Assembly (NCBI RefSeq): GCF_004682045.1
Contig: NZ_QUZT01000011.1
Location: 56,096-120,095, forward strand
Length of the DNA: 64,000 bases
Direction: 5' to 3'
Origin: Pseudomonas nabeulensis
GTDB lineage: Bacteria > Pseudomonadota > Gammaproteobacteria > Pseudomonadales > Pseudomonadaceae
The notes beneath the pieces are model-generated. The model made no database searches and was not told the origin of the DNA. It saw nothing but the letters and a program-made list of their open reading frames with translations. This document shows positions 30,153 to 39,810 of this stretch, in pieces. The stretch's first letter is position 1. Each line of letters starts with the position of its first letter. Made by a program: the position numbers and the translations under genes.

Positions 30153-31126
30153 CTACGTTCTGGAGTCTGTACGTCACAGTCCTCAGTCTGGGTACCATCT
30201 TCGCCCTGACCTGGCTGCTGCTGTCGACCCGCAAGGGCCAGCGCACCGAGCAAACCGACGAAACCGTCGGCCATTCGTTCGACGGCATCGAGGAATACGA
30301 CAACCCGCTGCCCAAGTGGTGGTTCATGCTGTTTGTCGGCACCATCGTCTTCGCCCTTGGCTACCTGGTGCTTTACCCAGGGCTGGGCAACTGGAAAGGT
30401 GTGCTGCCGGGCTACAACTACCTCGACAACGACAAGCAAACCCCCTTCGCCAACGGCCAGACCGGCTGGACCGGCGTGCACGAATGGGAAAAGGAAATGG
30501 CCAGGTCGGACGCCAAGTTCGGGCCGATCTTCGCCAAATTCGCCGCGATGCCGATTGAAGACGTGGCCAAGGACCCGCAAGCCTTGAAGATGGGTGGCCG
30601 CCTGTTCGCCTCCAACTGCTCGGTGTGCCACGGCTCCGACGCCAAGGGCGCCTACGGCTTCCCCAACCTGACCGACGCCGACTGGCGCTGGGGCGGTGAA
30701 CCGGCAACGATCAAGGAAACCATCATGAAGGGCCGTCATGCGGTGATGCCGGCCTGGGCTGAAGTCATCGGCGAACAAGGCGTGGCTGACGTGGCGGGCT
30801 TTGTGCTGACCAACCTCGATGGGCGCAAACTGCCGGAAGGCGCCAAGGCCGACGTGGCCAACGGCGAGAAACTGTTCGCCGCCAACTGCGTCGCCTGCCA
30901 CGGTCCACAAGGTAAAGGCACTCCGGCGATGGGCGCGCCTGACCTGACGCATCCGGGTGCGTTCATCTACGGTTCGAGCTTTGCCCAGTTGCAGCAGACC
31001 ATTCGTTACGGCCGCCAGGGCCAGATGCCGGCGCAGGAGCTGTTGCAGGGCAATGACAAGGTGCACTTGCTGGCGGCGTATGTTTACAGCTTGTCCCATG
31101 GGGATAAGAAGGCTGAGGAACAGTAA
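30149..31126 (+). CDS. ccoP: cbb3 oxidase di-haem subunit III (second operon)
   Basis: A 325-residue CcoP with two membrane helices and two haem sites, CSVCH (157-161) and CVACH (247-251). Relative to the first operon's CcoP it has about 14 extra residues ([14 protein letters not shown], about 91-104) between the second helix and the first haem domain, a surface loop that could change cytochrome donor contacts. Confidence 0.95.
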   Translation: MTTFWSLYVTVLSLGTIFALTWLLLSTRKGQRTEQTDETVGHSFDGIEEYDNPLPKWWFMLFVGTIVFALGYLVLYPGLGNWKGVLPGYNYLDNDKQTPFANGQTGWTGVHEWEKEMARSDAKFGPIFAKFAAMPIEDVAKDPQALKMGGRLFASNCSVCHGSDAKGAYGFPNLTDADWRWGGEPATIKETIMKGRHAVMPAWAEVIGEQGVADVAGFVLTNLDGRKLPEGAKADVANGEKLFAANCVACHGPQGKGTPAMGAPDLTHPGAFIYGSSFAQLQQTIRYGRQGQMPAQELLQGNDKVHLLAAYVYSLSHGDKKAEEQ

Positions 31127-31142
31127 ACACACCGCCAAACAA

Positions 31143-31231
31143 TGTGGGAGGGGGCTTGCCCCCGATGGCGGTGGGTCAGTTACAAATGCACTGACTGACA
31201 CACTGCTATCGGGGGCAAGCCCCCTCCCACA
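31143..31231. repeat. REP pair
   Basis: An inverted doublet of the gagggggcttgcccccgat type between the second cco operon and ccoG. Together with the ANR-like site it fills the 296-bp gap 31127-31422; no gene is seen there. Confidence 0.9.
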
Positions 31232-31291
31232 TTGAATCTCCAGTGGTTTGAAGACCGGGTCAGCCAAAACCGACCATACTTGCCAGGTCAA

Positions 31292-31305
31292 TTGATCCAG
31301 GTCAC
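31292..31305 (+). promoter_or_regulatory. Probable ANR box upstream of ccoG
   Basis: TTGATCCAGGTCAC matches the ANR consensus TTGAT-N4-ATCAA at 8 of 10 positions and TTGA-N6-TCAA at 7 of 8. It is centred about 124 bp before ccoG, so the transcript would have a leader of about 80 bases. ANR control of ccoG is known in related bacteria; this site is inferred. Confidence 0.5.
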
Positions 31306-31422
31306 GAAGGTCGCCGCCTTTCAACGCCACCGCAGGCGTATCATTACGCCACTGCAACAGTCTATTTTTGACCCCGACTGGCACGTACTGGCCGAGGCAA
31401 ATCTCCACCGCCGTGGGATGCA

Positions 31423-32829
31423 ATGATGAGCAAGCAGATACCGGTACATGACGTTACCCCACCGAACAAAACCGTCGACCTCTACGCCTCGCGCGAGAAA
31501 ATCTACACCCGCGCCTTCACCGGCCTGTTCCGCAATTTGCGTATGCTCGGCGGTGCCTGTTTGTTCCTCCTCTACTTCGGCACCGTATGGCTGAACTGGG
31601 GTGGCCACCAGGCGGTGTGGTGGAACCTGCCGGAGCGTAAATTCTTTATCTTTGGCGCAACCTTCTGGCCCCAGGACTTCATCCTGCTCTCGGGCATTCT
31701 GATTGTTGCGGCGTTTGGCCTGTTCTTTATCACCGTGTACGCCGGGCGCGTGTGGTGCGGCTATACCTGCCCGCAAAGCGTGTGGACATGGATCTTCATG
31801 TGGTGCGAAAAAGTCACCGAAGGCGACCGCAACCAGCGCATCAAGCTCGATAAAGCACCCATGGACGCCAACAAGTTCCTGCGCAAATTCAGCAAACACA
31901 CCCTGTGGCTGCTGATTGGCCTGGTCACCGGCCTGACCTTTGTCGGCTACTTCTCGCCGATCCGCCAATTGGTGATCGACTTTTTCACCGGCCAGGCCGA
32001 TGGCTGGTCGTATTTCTGGGTCGGTTTCTTCACCCTCGCCACCTACGGCAACGCCGGCTGGCTGCGCGAACAGGTGTGCATCTACATGTGCCCGTATGCG
32101 CGGTTCCAGAGTGTGATGTTCGATAAGGACACCCTGATCGTCTCCTACGACCCACGCCGCGGCGAACTGCGCGGCCCACGGAAAAAAGGCACCGACTACA
32201 AGGCCCAGGGCCTGGGCGATTGCATCGATTGCACAATGTGCGTGCAGGTGTGCCCCACCGGTATCGACATTCGCGACGGCCTGCAAATCGAATGCATCGG
32301 CTGCGCCGCCTGTATCGACGCCTGCGACAACATCATGGATAAGATGGAGTACCCACGCGGCCTGATCAGCTACACCACCGAGCACAACCTGTCCGGGCAG
32401 AAAACCCATAAGCTGCGCCCACGCCTGATCGGTTACGCGCTGGTGTTGCTGGCGATGATCAGCCTGTTGGTGGCGGCGTTCTTCATGCGTCCGCTGGTGG
32501 GGTTCGACGTGAGCAAGGACCGTGTGCTGTACCGCGAAAACGCCGAAGGCCGCATCGAAAACGTCTACAGCCTGAAGATCATGAACAAGGATCAGCGCGA
32601 CCACACCTACGTGCTCGACGCCGCCGGCCTGCCGGACCTCAAGCTGCAAGGCCGACGTGAAATCAAAGTCGCTGCCGGCGATATCGTCAGCATGCCGGTG
32701 GAGCTGTCGAGCGCACCGGAACAATTGCCGTCGAGCACCAACGAGGTGAAATTCATCCTCACCGACGCCGATGACGCCAGCGTCCATATTGAAGCCAAGA
32801 GCCGATTTATCGGCCCCCAAGTTCGTTGA
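31423..32829 (+). CDS. ccoG: Cytochrome c oxidase accessory protein CcoG
   Basis: A 468-residue inner-membrane ferredoxin-like protein (FixG/RdxA family). Several membrane helices lie in the first half, with CGYTCPQSVW near residue 110; two 4Fe-4S clusters are encoded by CIDCTMCVQVCPTG and CIGCAACIDACD (about residues 268-305); a C-terminal immunoglobulin-like domain follows. CcoG is known as a copper reductase for cbb3 assembly. Two adjacent ATGs (31423, 31426) are possible starts. Confidence 0.95.
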   Translation: MMSKQIPVHDVTPPNKTVDLYASREKIYTRAFTGLFRNLRMLGGACLFLLYFGTVWLNWGGHQAVWWNLPERKFFIFGATFWPQDFILLSGILIVAAFGLFFITVYAGRVWCGYTCPQSVWTWIFMWCEKVTEGDRNQRIKLDKAPMDANKFLRKFSKHTLWLLIGLVTGLTFVGYFSPIRQLVIDFFTGQADGWSYFWVGFFTLATYGNAGWLREQVCIYMCPYARFQSVMFDKDTLIVSYDPRRGELRGPRKKGTDYKAQGLGDCIDCTMCVQVCPTGIDIRDGLQIECIGCAACIDACDNIMDKMEYPRGLISYTTEHNLSGQKTHKLRPRLIGYALVLLAMISLLVAAFFMRPLVGFDVSKDRVLYRENAEGRIENVYSLKIMNKDQRDHTYVLDAAGLPDLKLQGRREIKVAAGDIVSMPVELSSAPEQLPSSTNEVKFILTDADDASVHIEAKSRFIGPQVR

Positions 32830-32846
32830 ATACAGAGAGCCGAACC

Positions 32847-33386
32847 ATGTCCGTAGCAACTGCCGCAAGCCCTTGGTACAAGCACCTCTGGCCCTGGATC
32901 ATCATTGGCATCCTGGCCTGCTCGGTGACGTTGACCTTGTCCATGGTGACCATCGCGGTAAAGAACCCGGACAACCTGGTCAACGACAACTATTACGAGG
33001 CCGGCAAAGGCATCAACCGCTCCCTGGACCGCGAACTGCTGGCCCAAACCCTGCAACTGCGCGCCAAGGTGCACCTGGATGAACTGACCGGTGAAGTCGA
33101 GCTGCACCTCACGGGCTACAGCAACCCGAACACGCTGGAACTGAACCTGATCTCCCCGACCCAGCCGGAAAAAGACCGCAGGATCGCCCTGACCCGTAGC
33201 GACAGCGAACCCGGCCGCTACATCGGCCAGGTCACCGACAAGGTCGAAGGCCGCCGTTTCGTGGAATTGCTTGGCGTGGAAGGCGACCGGACCTGGCGTA
33301 TGTTTGAAGAAGAACAGGTCAGCCATGCCAAGGACTTGCTGCTGGGGGATGAGCCGTTGCAAGGTGCCGAGGACCTGAAAAAATAG
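32847..33386 (+). CDS. ccoH: cbb3 oxidase assembly protein CcoH (FixH)
   Basis: A 179-residue protein with one N-terminal membrane helix (about residues 14-36) and a periplasmic beta-rich domain, matching FixH. The NPDNLVNDNYYEAGKGIN block after the helix is the family signature. I chose ATG 32847; an upstream TTG at 32826 overlaps ccoG. It is needed for cbb3 assembly in characterised species. Confidence 0.92.
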   Translation: MSVATAASPWYKHLWPWIIIGILACSVTLTLSMVTIAVKNPDNLVNDNYYEAGKGINRSLDRELLAQTLQLRAKVHLDELTGEVELHLTGYSNPNTLELNLISPTQPEKDRRIALTRSDSEPGRYIGQVTDKVEGRRFVELLGVEGDRTWRMFEEEQVSHAKDLLLGDEPLQGAEDLKK

Positions 33387-33405
33387 AAAAGCCTGCGCTT
33401 CGCGC

Positions 33406-33495
33406 ATCGGGGGCAAGCCCCCTCCCACATTTGACAGGTTTCACCAATAGATATGTGTAAACCCATTCCAGTGTGGGAGGGGGCTTGCCCCCGAT
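33406..33495. repeat. REP pair, tail-to-tail
   Basis: Two REPs of the ggggg/ccccc type in the reverse order to the other doublets (atcgggggcaag first, tgtgggagg second), separated by about 42 bases in the ccoH-ccoI gap. Confidence 0.88.
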
Positions 33496-33527
33496 GAGGC
33501 CCTAACAGCCACTAAAGATCCCAACCC

Positions 33528-35972
33528 ATGCCCACCCCCTGCTACCACTGCGCCCTCCCCGTCCCCTCCGGCAGCCGTTTCACCACGGTGATCCTCGGTG
33601 AGCGCCGTGAACTCTGCTGCCCCGGTTGCCAGGCCGTGGCCGAAGCCATCGTGGCCGGTGGCCTGGAAAGCTATTACCAGCACCGCAGCGAAGCCTCCGC
33701 CAACCCCGAGGCCCTGCCGGTGCAATTGGTGGACGAACTGGCGTTGTACGACCGCGCCGACGTGCAAAAACCTTTCGTACGCCACGCAGGCGACCTCGCC
33801 GAAACCACCCTGTTAATGGAAGGCATCAGCTGCGCCGCCTGTGGCTGGCTGATCGAAAAACACCTGCGCAGCCTGCCCGCCGTGGCCGAGGCGCGCCTGA
33901 ACCTGTCCAACCATCGCCTGCACGTAAGTTGGGCCGACGGGCAGTTGCCCTTGAGCCAACTGCTCAGCGAGTTGCGCCACATCGGCTACGCCGCCCACCC
34001 CTATCAAGCCGACCGCGCCGCCGAACAACTGGCCAACGAAAACCGCCGGGCCTTGCGCCAGCTCGGCGTAGCGGGCCTGCTGTGGTTCCAGGCGATGATG
34101 GCAACCATGGCCACCTGGCCGGAATTCAATATCGACCTGAGCCCGGAGCTGCATGTGATCCTGCGCTGGGTCGCGATGTTTCTCACCACCCCCATCGTGT
34201 TCTACAGCTGCGCGCCGTTTTTCAAAGGCGCCCTGCGTGACCTGCGTACACGCCACCTGACCATGGACGTGTCGGTGTCCCTGGCCATCGGCGGGGCCTA
34301 TCTGGCAGGCATCTGGACTGCAATCACCGGCGTCGGCGAGCTGTATTTCGACGCGGTGGGCATGTTCGCGCTGTTCCTGCTGGCTGGCCGCTACCTGGAG
34401 CGCCGCGCACGGGAACGCACAGCGGCGGCCACGGCGCAGTTGGTCAATTTGCTGCCCGCGTCGTGCCTGCGCTTGAAGCGCGATGGGCAAAGCGAGCGCA
34501 TTCTGCTTAGCGAACTGGCCCTGGGCGACCGCGTGCTGGTGCATCCCGGCGCGGTATTGCCGGCGGACGGGGTGATTCTCGACGGCCAATCCAGCATCGA
34601 TGAGTCCCTGCTCACCGGCGAGTACCTGCCGCAACCGCGTCGAGCGGGCGATGCCGTGACCGCAGGCACCCTGAATGTGGACGGCGCCCTGACTGTCGAA
34701 GTGCGCGCCCTCGGCCACGACACACGCCTGTCGGCCATCGTGCGCCTGCTGGAACGGGCCCAGGCCGAGAAGCCGCGCCTGGCCGAAATCGCCGACCGCG
34801 CCGCGCAATGGTTCCTGTTGTGCTCTCTGATCGCCGCTGCGGTGATCGGCCTGGTGTGGTGGGAGCTGGATCCATCGCGAGCATTCTGGATCGTGCTGGC
34901 AATGCTGGTGGCGACCTGCCCGTGCGCACTGTCCCTGGCCACACCCACCGCCCTCACCGCCGCCACCGGCACCTTGCACAAACTCGGTTTGCTGCTGACC
35001 CGTGGCCATGTACTGGAAGGCTTGAACCAGATCGACACGGTGATCTTCGACAAGACCGGCACCCTCACCGAAGGGCGCCTGGCCCTGCGGGCGATCCGCC
35101 CTCTGGGCACGCTGAACAGCGACCTCTGCCTGAGTCTGGCCGCCGCCCTGGAAAACCGCTCCGAACACCCGATTGCCCGCGCCTTTGGCCGCGCACCGTT
35201 GGCCGCCGATGAAGTACTCAACACCCCCGGCCTCGGCCTGGAAGGCCGGGTCGGCGAGCGACAGCTGCGCATCGGCCAACCGGGGTTTGTGTGCGAACTG
35301 AGTGGCTGCCCTGTCCCGCCTTCGCCGAATGAAGCCGGGCAGTGGCTGCTGCTGGGCGACCGCGACGGTGCGCTGGCCTGGTTTGTGCTGGACGACCGCC
35401 TGCGCAGCGATGCCCCGGCCCTGCTGGCGGCCTGCAAGGCGCGTGGCTGGCGGACATTGCTGCTGTCGGGGGACAGTTCGCCGATGGTGGCCAGCGTCGC
35501 TGCCGAACTGGGAATCGACGAAGCCCGTGGCGGCCTGCGTCCCGACGACAAGCTGCAAGTGCTGCAACAACTGCACCAGCAAGGCCGCAAAGTGCTGATG
35601 CTCGGCGATGGGGTCAACGATGTGCCGGTGCTGGCCGCCGCCGATATCAGCGTGGCCATGGGCTCGGCCACCGACCTGGCCAAGACCAGCGCCGATGCGG
35701 TACTGCTGTCCAACCGCCTGGACGCGCTGGTGCAAGCCTTTACCCTGGCGCGCCGCACCCGCCGGGTCATCATTGAAAACCTGTTGTGGGCCGGGCTGTA
35801 CAATGGCCTGATGTTGCCGTTTGCCGCCCTGGGTTGGATCACGCCGATCTGGGCAGCGATCGGTATGTCCCTCAGTTCGTTGACCGTGGTGCTCAACGCC
35901 CTGCGCCTGACTCGCTTGCCGAGCGCGCCGGCCGCAAGCGCCCCCACCGTAACCCGCCCGCTGCCGGCCTGA
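33528..35972 (+). CDS. ccoI: Copper-transporting P1B-type ATPase CcoI
   Basis: An 814-residue heavy-metal ATPase in the inner membrane. An N-terminal cysteine-rich ribbon (CYHC, CCPGC) precedes an HMA domain with GISCAACGW near residue 102. The membrane CPC metal site is in TCPCALSLATPTAL, the phosphorylated Asp in FDKTGTLTEG and the hinge in GDGVNDVPVLAAADIS. FixI/CcoI pumps copper to the periplasm for the CuB centre. Genomic context between ccoH and ccoS supports CcoI over a detoxifying CopA. Confidence 0.95.
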   Translation: MPTPCYHCALPVPSGSRFTTVILGERRELCCPGCQAVAEAIVAGGLESYYQHRSEASANPEALPVQLVDELALYDRADVQKPFVRHAGDLAETTLLMEGISCAACGWLIEKHLRSLPAVAEARLNLSNHRLHVSWADGQLPLSQLLSELRHIGYAAHPYQADRAAEQLANENRRALRQLGVAGLLWFQAMMATMATWPEFNIDLSPELHVILRWVAMFLTTPIVFYSCAPFFKGALRDLRTRHLTMDVSVSLAIGGAYLAGIWTAITGVGELYFDAVGMFALFLLAGRYLERRARERTAAATAQLVNLLPASCLRLKRDGQSERILLSELALGDRVLVHPGAVLPADGVILDGQSSIDESLLTGEYLPQPRRAGDAVTAGTLNVDGALTVEVRALGHDTRLSAIVRLLERAQAEKPRLAEIADRAAQWFLLCSLIAAAVIGLVWWELDPSRAFWIVLAMLVATCPCALSLATPTALTAATGTLHKLGLLLTRGHVLEGLNQIDTVIFDKTGTLTEGRLALRAIRPLGTLNSDLCLSLAAALENRSEHPIARAFGRAPLAADEVLNTPGLGLEGRVGERQLRIGQPGFVCELSGCPVPPSPNEAGQWLLLGDRDGALAWFVLDDRLRSDAPALLAACKARGWRTLLLSGDSSPMVASVAAELGIDEARGGLRPDDKLQVLQQLHQQGRKVLMLGDGVNDVPVLAAADISVAMGSATDLAKTSADAVLLSNRLDALVQAFTLARRTRRVIIENLLWAGLYNGLMLPFAALGWITPIWAAIGMSLSSLTVVLNALRLTRLPSAPAASAPTVTRPLPA

Positions 35973-35994
35973 GCCGCGTGGGCCTGGAGTACAG

Positions 35995-36207
35995 ATGCCA
36001 GCTCTCTACGTGATGATCCCAGCGGCGCTGTTATTGGTGGGTGTCGCCATCTACATCTTCTTCTGGGCCGTGGACAGCGGCCAGTACGACGACCTCGACG
36101 GCCCGGCCCACAGCGTGCTGTTCGACGACCAGGACCCCAATCACCTGGCCGGTATCGAAGAAGCCAACCACCCCGAACAACCGCCCAAAGACCCGCCCCA
36201 TGCTTGA
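35995..36207 (+). CDS. ccoS: cbb3 oxidase maturation protein CcoS
   Basis: A 70-residue single-pass membrane protein starting MPALYVMIPAALLLVGVAIY with the conserved FFWAVDSGQYDDLDGPAHSVL block. It is 22 bases after ccoI and overlaps the next gene by 8 bases. It is required to insert redox cofactors into cbb3 oxidase in characterised species. Confidence 0.93.
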   Translation: MPALYVMIPAALLLVGVAIYIFFWAVDSGQYDDLDGPAHSVLFDDQDPNHLAGIEEANHPEQPPKDPPHA

Positions 36208-36883
36208 ACTGGCGCCGCTGCTGATCTCCGCGCTGATCCTCGGCCTGCTCGGTGGCGGCCATTGCCTGGGCATGTGCGGCGGCTTGATGGGCGCGCTGAC
36301 CCTGGCGATTCCCCCGGAACAACGCAGCCGTCGCTTGCGTTTGCTGCTGGCGTACAACCTGGGGCGCATCCTCAGCTATGCCACCGCTGGCGTATTGATC
36401 GGCCTTGCCGGCTGGGCGGTGGCAAATAGCCCGGCGGCAATGTTTATGCGCGTGCTGGCCGGGTTGCTGCTGATCAGCATGGGCTTGTATCTGGCCGGTT
36501 GGTGGAGCGGCCTCACCCGTATCGAAGCACTCGGTCGCGGCCTGTGGCGGCATATCCAGCCGGTTGCGGGCCGTTTGCTGCCGGTGTCCAGCCTGCCCCG
36601 AGCCTTGCTGTTGGGCGCGCTGTGGGGCTGGTTGCCGTGCGGGTTGGTCTACAGCACCCTGCTGTGGGCGGCGAGCCAGGGCAACGCCTTCGACAGTGGC
36701 CTGCTGATGCTGGCATTCGGGCTGGGCACCTGGCCGGTACTATTGGCTACGGGCCTGGCGGCTGAGCGAATCACCGCCGTGCTGCGCAAACGCAGCGTGC
36801 GCATGGCCGGTGGCCTGCTGGTGATGCTGTTCGGCATCTGGACCTTGCCGGGCCCACACCAGCACTGGCTAATGGGCCACTAA
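36200..36883 (+). CDS. SafE/UreH-type membrane protein
   Basis: A 227-residue protein with about six membrane spans and the GGGHCLGMCGGLMGAL signature near residues 17-32 (His-Cys-x3-Cys), found in the TauE/SafE-like family encoded beside ccoS in many proteobacteria. A second conserved block is ALWGWLPCGLVYSTL. ATG 36200 overlaps the ccoS end, so they are coupled. A role in copper or cbb3 assembly is inferred from position and the conserved cysteines. Confidence 0.87.
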   Translation: MLELAPLLISALILGLLGGGHCLGMCGGLMGALTLAIPPEQRSRRLRLLLAYNLGRILSYATAGVLIGLAGWAVANSPAAMFMRVLAGLLLISMGLYLAGWWSGLTRIEALGRGLWRHIQPVAGRLLPVSSLPRALLLGALWGWLPCGLVYSTLLWAASQGNAFDSGLLMLAFGLGTWPVLLATGLAAERITAVLRKRSVRMAGGLLVMLFGIWTLPGPHQHWLMGH

Positions 36884-36912
36884 AAGGCGATGTGGCATAG
36901 CGCCGCTCCCCG

Positions 36913-36926
36913 TTGATGCAAATCAA
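36913..36926 (+). promoter_or_regulatory. ANR/FNR box upstream of hemN
   Basis: TTGATGCAAATCAA is a perfect match to the ANR consensus TTGAT-N4-ATCAA. Its centre is 67 bp before the hemN start, compatible with class II activation at -41.5 from a start near 36961. The regulator gene anr lies 2 kb downstream. Confidence 0.88.
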
Positions 36927-36986
36927 CATGCACCCGCCGCCACGCCCCTAGACTCGGCTCACTAGCCTATCCCGGGGACCGCCCGC

Positions 36987-38369
36987 ATGCTCGACGCCAT
37001 TCGTTGGGACACCGATCTGATTCACCGCTATGACCTGGCGGGGCCGCGCTATACGTCCTACCCCACCGCCGTACAATTCGACAGCCAGGTCGGCACGTTC
37101 GACCTGCTCCACGCCCTGCGCGACAGCCGCAAGGCGGTGCGACCGCTGTCGCTGTATGTGCATGTGCCGTTCTGCGCGAACATTTGCTACTACTGCGCCT
37201 GTAACAAAGTGATCACCAAGGACCGTGGCCGCGCCCAGGCGTACCTGCAACGCCTGGAGCAGGAAATCCAGCTGATGGCCTGCCACCTCGACCCGAAACA
37301 GCCGGTGGAACAGTTGCACTTTGGCGGCGGCACCCCGACCTTTCTCAGCCACGATGAACTGCGCCAGGTCATGGGCTGCCTGCGCCAACATTTCAATTTG
37401 CTCGACGACGACTCCGGCGACTACGGCATCGAGATCGACCCTCGCGAAGCCGACTGGGCCACCATGGGCCTGCTGCGCGAGCTGGGTTTCAACCGTGTGA
37501 GCATCGGCCTGCAAGACCTCGACCCCGAGGTGCAGCGCGCGGTCAATCGCCTGCAAAGCCTGGAAGAAACCCGCGCCGTGATCGACGCGGCGCGCACCCT
37601 GCAATTTCGCTCGATCAACATCGACCTGATCTACGGCCTGCCCAAGCAGACCCCGCTGAACTTTGCGCGCACCGTTGAGGAAGTGATCCGCCTGCAACCG
37701 GATCGCCTGTCAGTGTTCAACTACGCACACCTGCCGGAGCGCTTCATGCCCCAGCGGCGTATCAACACCGAAGAGCTGCCCTCCCCGGCGGAAAAGCTGT
37801 TGATGCTGCAAACCACCATCGAGCAATTGACCCAGGCCGGTTACCGCTACATCGGCATGGACCACTTCGCCCTGCCGGATGACGAACTGGCCATTGCCCA
37901 GGAAGAAGGCACCCTGCAACGCAACTTCCAGGGCTACACCACCCACGGTCACTGCGACCTGATCGGCCTCGGGGTGTCGGCCATCAGCCAGATTGGCGAT
38001 TTGTATTGCCAGAACAGCAGCGACCTCGCCGCGTATCAGAACACCTTGGCCAGCGCGCAACTGGCCACCAGCCGTGGCCTGGTGTGCACCACGGATGATC
38101 GGTTGCGTCGGGAAGTGATCCAGCAGCTGATCTGCAATTTCAGCCTGGCCTTCGACCTGATCGAACAGGCGTTCAACATTGATTTTCGCGGGTATTTCGA
38201 CGAAATCTGGCCACAGCTTGAGGCCATGGCCGCCGACGGCTTGATCGCGCTGGATGCACAGGGCATTCAGGTGTTGCCGGCTGGGCGGTTGCTGGTGCGG
38301 TCGGTGTGCATGGTGTTCGACGCTTACCTTGAGCATCAGAACCGGCAGCGGTTTTCGCGGGTGATTTGA
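36987..38369 (+). CDS. hemN: Oxygen-independent coproporphyrinogen III dehydrogenase
   Basis: A 460-residue radical-SAM enzyme of usual length. The Fe-S cluster motif is CANICYYCAC (Cys-x3-Cys-x2-Cys plus the extra Cys of HemN) near residues 62-71, with the SAM motif HFGGGTPTF near 112. It decarboxylates coproporphyrinogen III to protoporphyrinogen IX without oxygen, supplying haem to cbb3 oxidases. It is preceded by a perfect ANR box. Confidence 0.96.
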   Translation: MLDAIRWDTDLIHRYDLAGPRYTSYPTAVQFDSQVGTFDLLHALRDSRKAVRPLSLYVHVPFCANICYYCACNKVITKDRGRAQAYLQRLEQEIQLMACHLDPKQPVEQLHFGGGTPTFLSHDELRQVMGCLRQHFNLLDDDSGDYGIEIDPREADWATMGLLRELGFNRVSIGLQDLDPEVQRAVNRLQSLEETRAVIDAARTLQFRSINIDLIYGLPKQTPLNFARTVEEVIRLQPDRLSVFNYAHLPERFMPQRRINTEELPSPAEKLLMLQTTIEQLTQAGYRYIGMDHFALPDDELAIAQEEGTLQRNFQGYTTHGHCDLIGLGVSAISQIGDLYCQNSSDLAAYQNTLASAQLATSRGLVCTTDDRLRREVIQQLICNFSLAFDLIEQAFNIDFRGYFDEIWPQLEAMAADGLIALDAQGIQVLPAGRLLVRSVCMVFDAYLEHQNRQRFSRVI

Positions 38370-38375
38370 GTGCGG

Positions 38376-38840
38376 CTACTTCATCAGCAGACTGGTCACC
38401 TTCATCGCTTCCTCGGCGCCCATGTCTTTCATCGCCTTGGTCAAGGATGCCTGGGCCGTGGTCAAACTGGCCTGCAGTGCGCCTAGCGCCGACTGCAGAG
38501 CAGCAACCTTGGCCTGGGCCTGCTCGGGGCTCAGTGACTTGTCAGCCATCACCGCTGCCAGCTCGGCCTGCTTCTCGGCGATTTGCTTTTTGATTTCACG
38601 GATCATCTTCAGCAATTGCTGGACGGTATCCGACAGGCCGCTGTCTTCGATATCACTGTTGGAGGTTTTCTCGGCGGCTGCCGCTTTCATCGCAGCACCG
38701 GAAATCACCACCGACACCGCAGGCTTGGCCTCAGCAGTCGTCGGAGCATCGACAACCGCGCCTGCGCTGGCAGTCTTTTTGGTTTCAGGTGCTGTCGCAA
38801 TCTGCGTGCGTAGCGCCAGATCAAGCGTCAAGGAAGGCAT
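38376..38840 (-). CDS. Coiled-coil hypothetical protein
   Basis: A 154-residue Ala/Lys/Gln-rich protein. Residues about 65-145 form a long predicted helical hairpin (IREIKKQIAEKQAELAAVM; ALQSALGALQASLTTAQASL). There is no signal peptide. The N-terminal 60 residues are low-complexity. It is convergent with hemN (6-bp gap) and divergent from anr. The function is unknown. Confidence 0.75.
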   Translation of the reverse strand: MPSLTLDLALRTQIATAPETKKTASAGAVVDAPTTAEAKPAVSVVISGAAMKAAAAEKTSNSDIEDSGLSDTVQQLLKMIREIKKQIAEKQAELAAVMADKSLSPEQAQAKVAALQSALGALQASLTTAQASLTKAMKDMGAEEAMKVTSLLMK

Positions 38841-38995
38841 CTTGTGAACATCCGGGTTCGAGGGGTATTAACAGGCAATCGGCACACCCTGAAAAATCTT
38901 TATACCCCTGCCTGTTTTTTGTACAGGCTGGCCTCCTCGCCCCCCAGTGCGTTACCCTTACGTCTTATGTGTGTTTTCCCACAAGGATTTAAGAA

Positions 38996-39730
38996 ATGTC
39001 CGAGCCAGTCAAACTGCGCGCTCACAGCCAGGCTCATTGCAAGGATTGCAGCCTGGCGCCCCTCTGCTTGCCACTTTCGCTGAATTTGGAAGACATGGAT
39101 GCGCTGGACGACATCGTTAAACGCGGCCGCCCGCTGAAAAAAGGCGAGTTTCTGTTTCGCCAGGGCGACAAGTTCGATTCCGTTTATGCAGTACGTTCGG
39201 GTGCGTTGAAGACGTTCAGCCTGAGCGACAGCGGCGAAGAGCAGATCACCGGTTTCCACTTGCCCAGCGAGTTGGTGGGCTTGTCGGGCATGGACACCGA
39301 GATTCACCCGGTGTCGGCCCAGGCGCTGGAAACCACGTCGGTGTGCGAAATCCCCTTCGAGCGCCTCGACGAACTGGCCCTGCAACTGCCGCAATTGCGC
39401 CGTCAGTTGATGCGGGTGATGAGCCGCGAAATCCGCGACGACCAGCAAATGATGCTGCTGTTGTCGAAGAAAACCGCGGACGAGCGCATCGCCACGTTCC
39501 TGGTCAACCTGTCGGCCCGTTTCCGCGCCCGTGGGTTCTCGGCCAATCAGTTCCGCCTGAGCATGTCGCGCAACGAAATCGGCAACTACCTGGGCCTGGC
39601 GGTGGAAACCGTGTCCCGCGTGTTCACTCGCTTTCAGCAGAATGAGTTGATCGCTGCCGAAGGCAAGGAAGTGCACATTCTCGACCCGATCCAGCTGTGC
39701 GCGCTGGCCGGTGGTTCCCTGGAAGGTTGA
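38996..39730 (+). CDS. anr: Oxygen-sensing transcriptional regulator ANR
   Basis: A 244-residue CRP/FNR-family regulator. The 4Fe-4S ligands are Cys15, Cys18 and Cys24 with Cys117 in the core. The HTH is at about residues 187-211 and the recognition helix ends in VETVSR, the FNR signature that reads TTGAT. It activates cbb3, hemN and other microaerobic genes in Pseudomonas, agreeing with the ANR boxes seen here. Confidence 0.96.
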   Translation: MSEPVKLRAHSQAHCKDCSLAPLCLPLSLNLEDMDALDDIVKRGRPLKKGEFLFRQGDKFDSVYAVRSGALKTFSLSDSGEEQITGFHLPSELVGLSGMDTEIHPVSAQALETTSVCEIPFERLDELALQLPQLRRQLMRVMSREIRDDQQMMLLLSKKTADERIATFLVNLSARFRARGFSANQFRLSMSRNEIGNYLGLAVETVSRVFTRFQQNELIAAEGKEVHILDPIQLCALAGGSLEG

Positions 39731-39810
39731 GACAGCGGCTTGCGGCCGCGCCAATCGGCGAGGCCGCAGGTATACTTCGAGTCCGTTTCCAGCCCCAGGA
39801 CTCTTCGACG

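Noticed and set aside
34391..36553. A 720-residue minus-strand open frame opposite ccoI, ccoS and the SafE-like gene
   Set aside because: Arg/Ser/Pro-rich low-complexity translation, antisense to clear genes; a GC-bias artefact.
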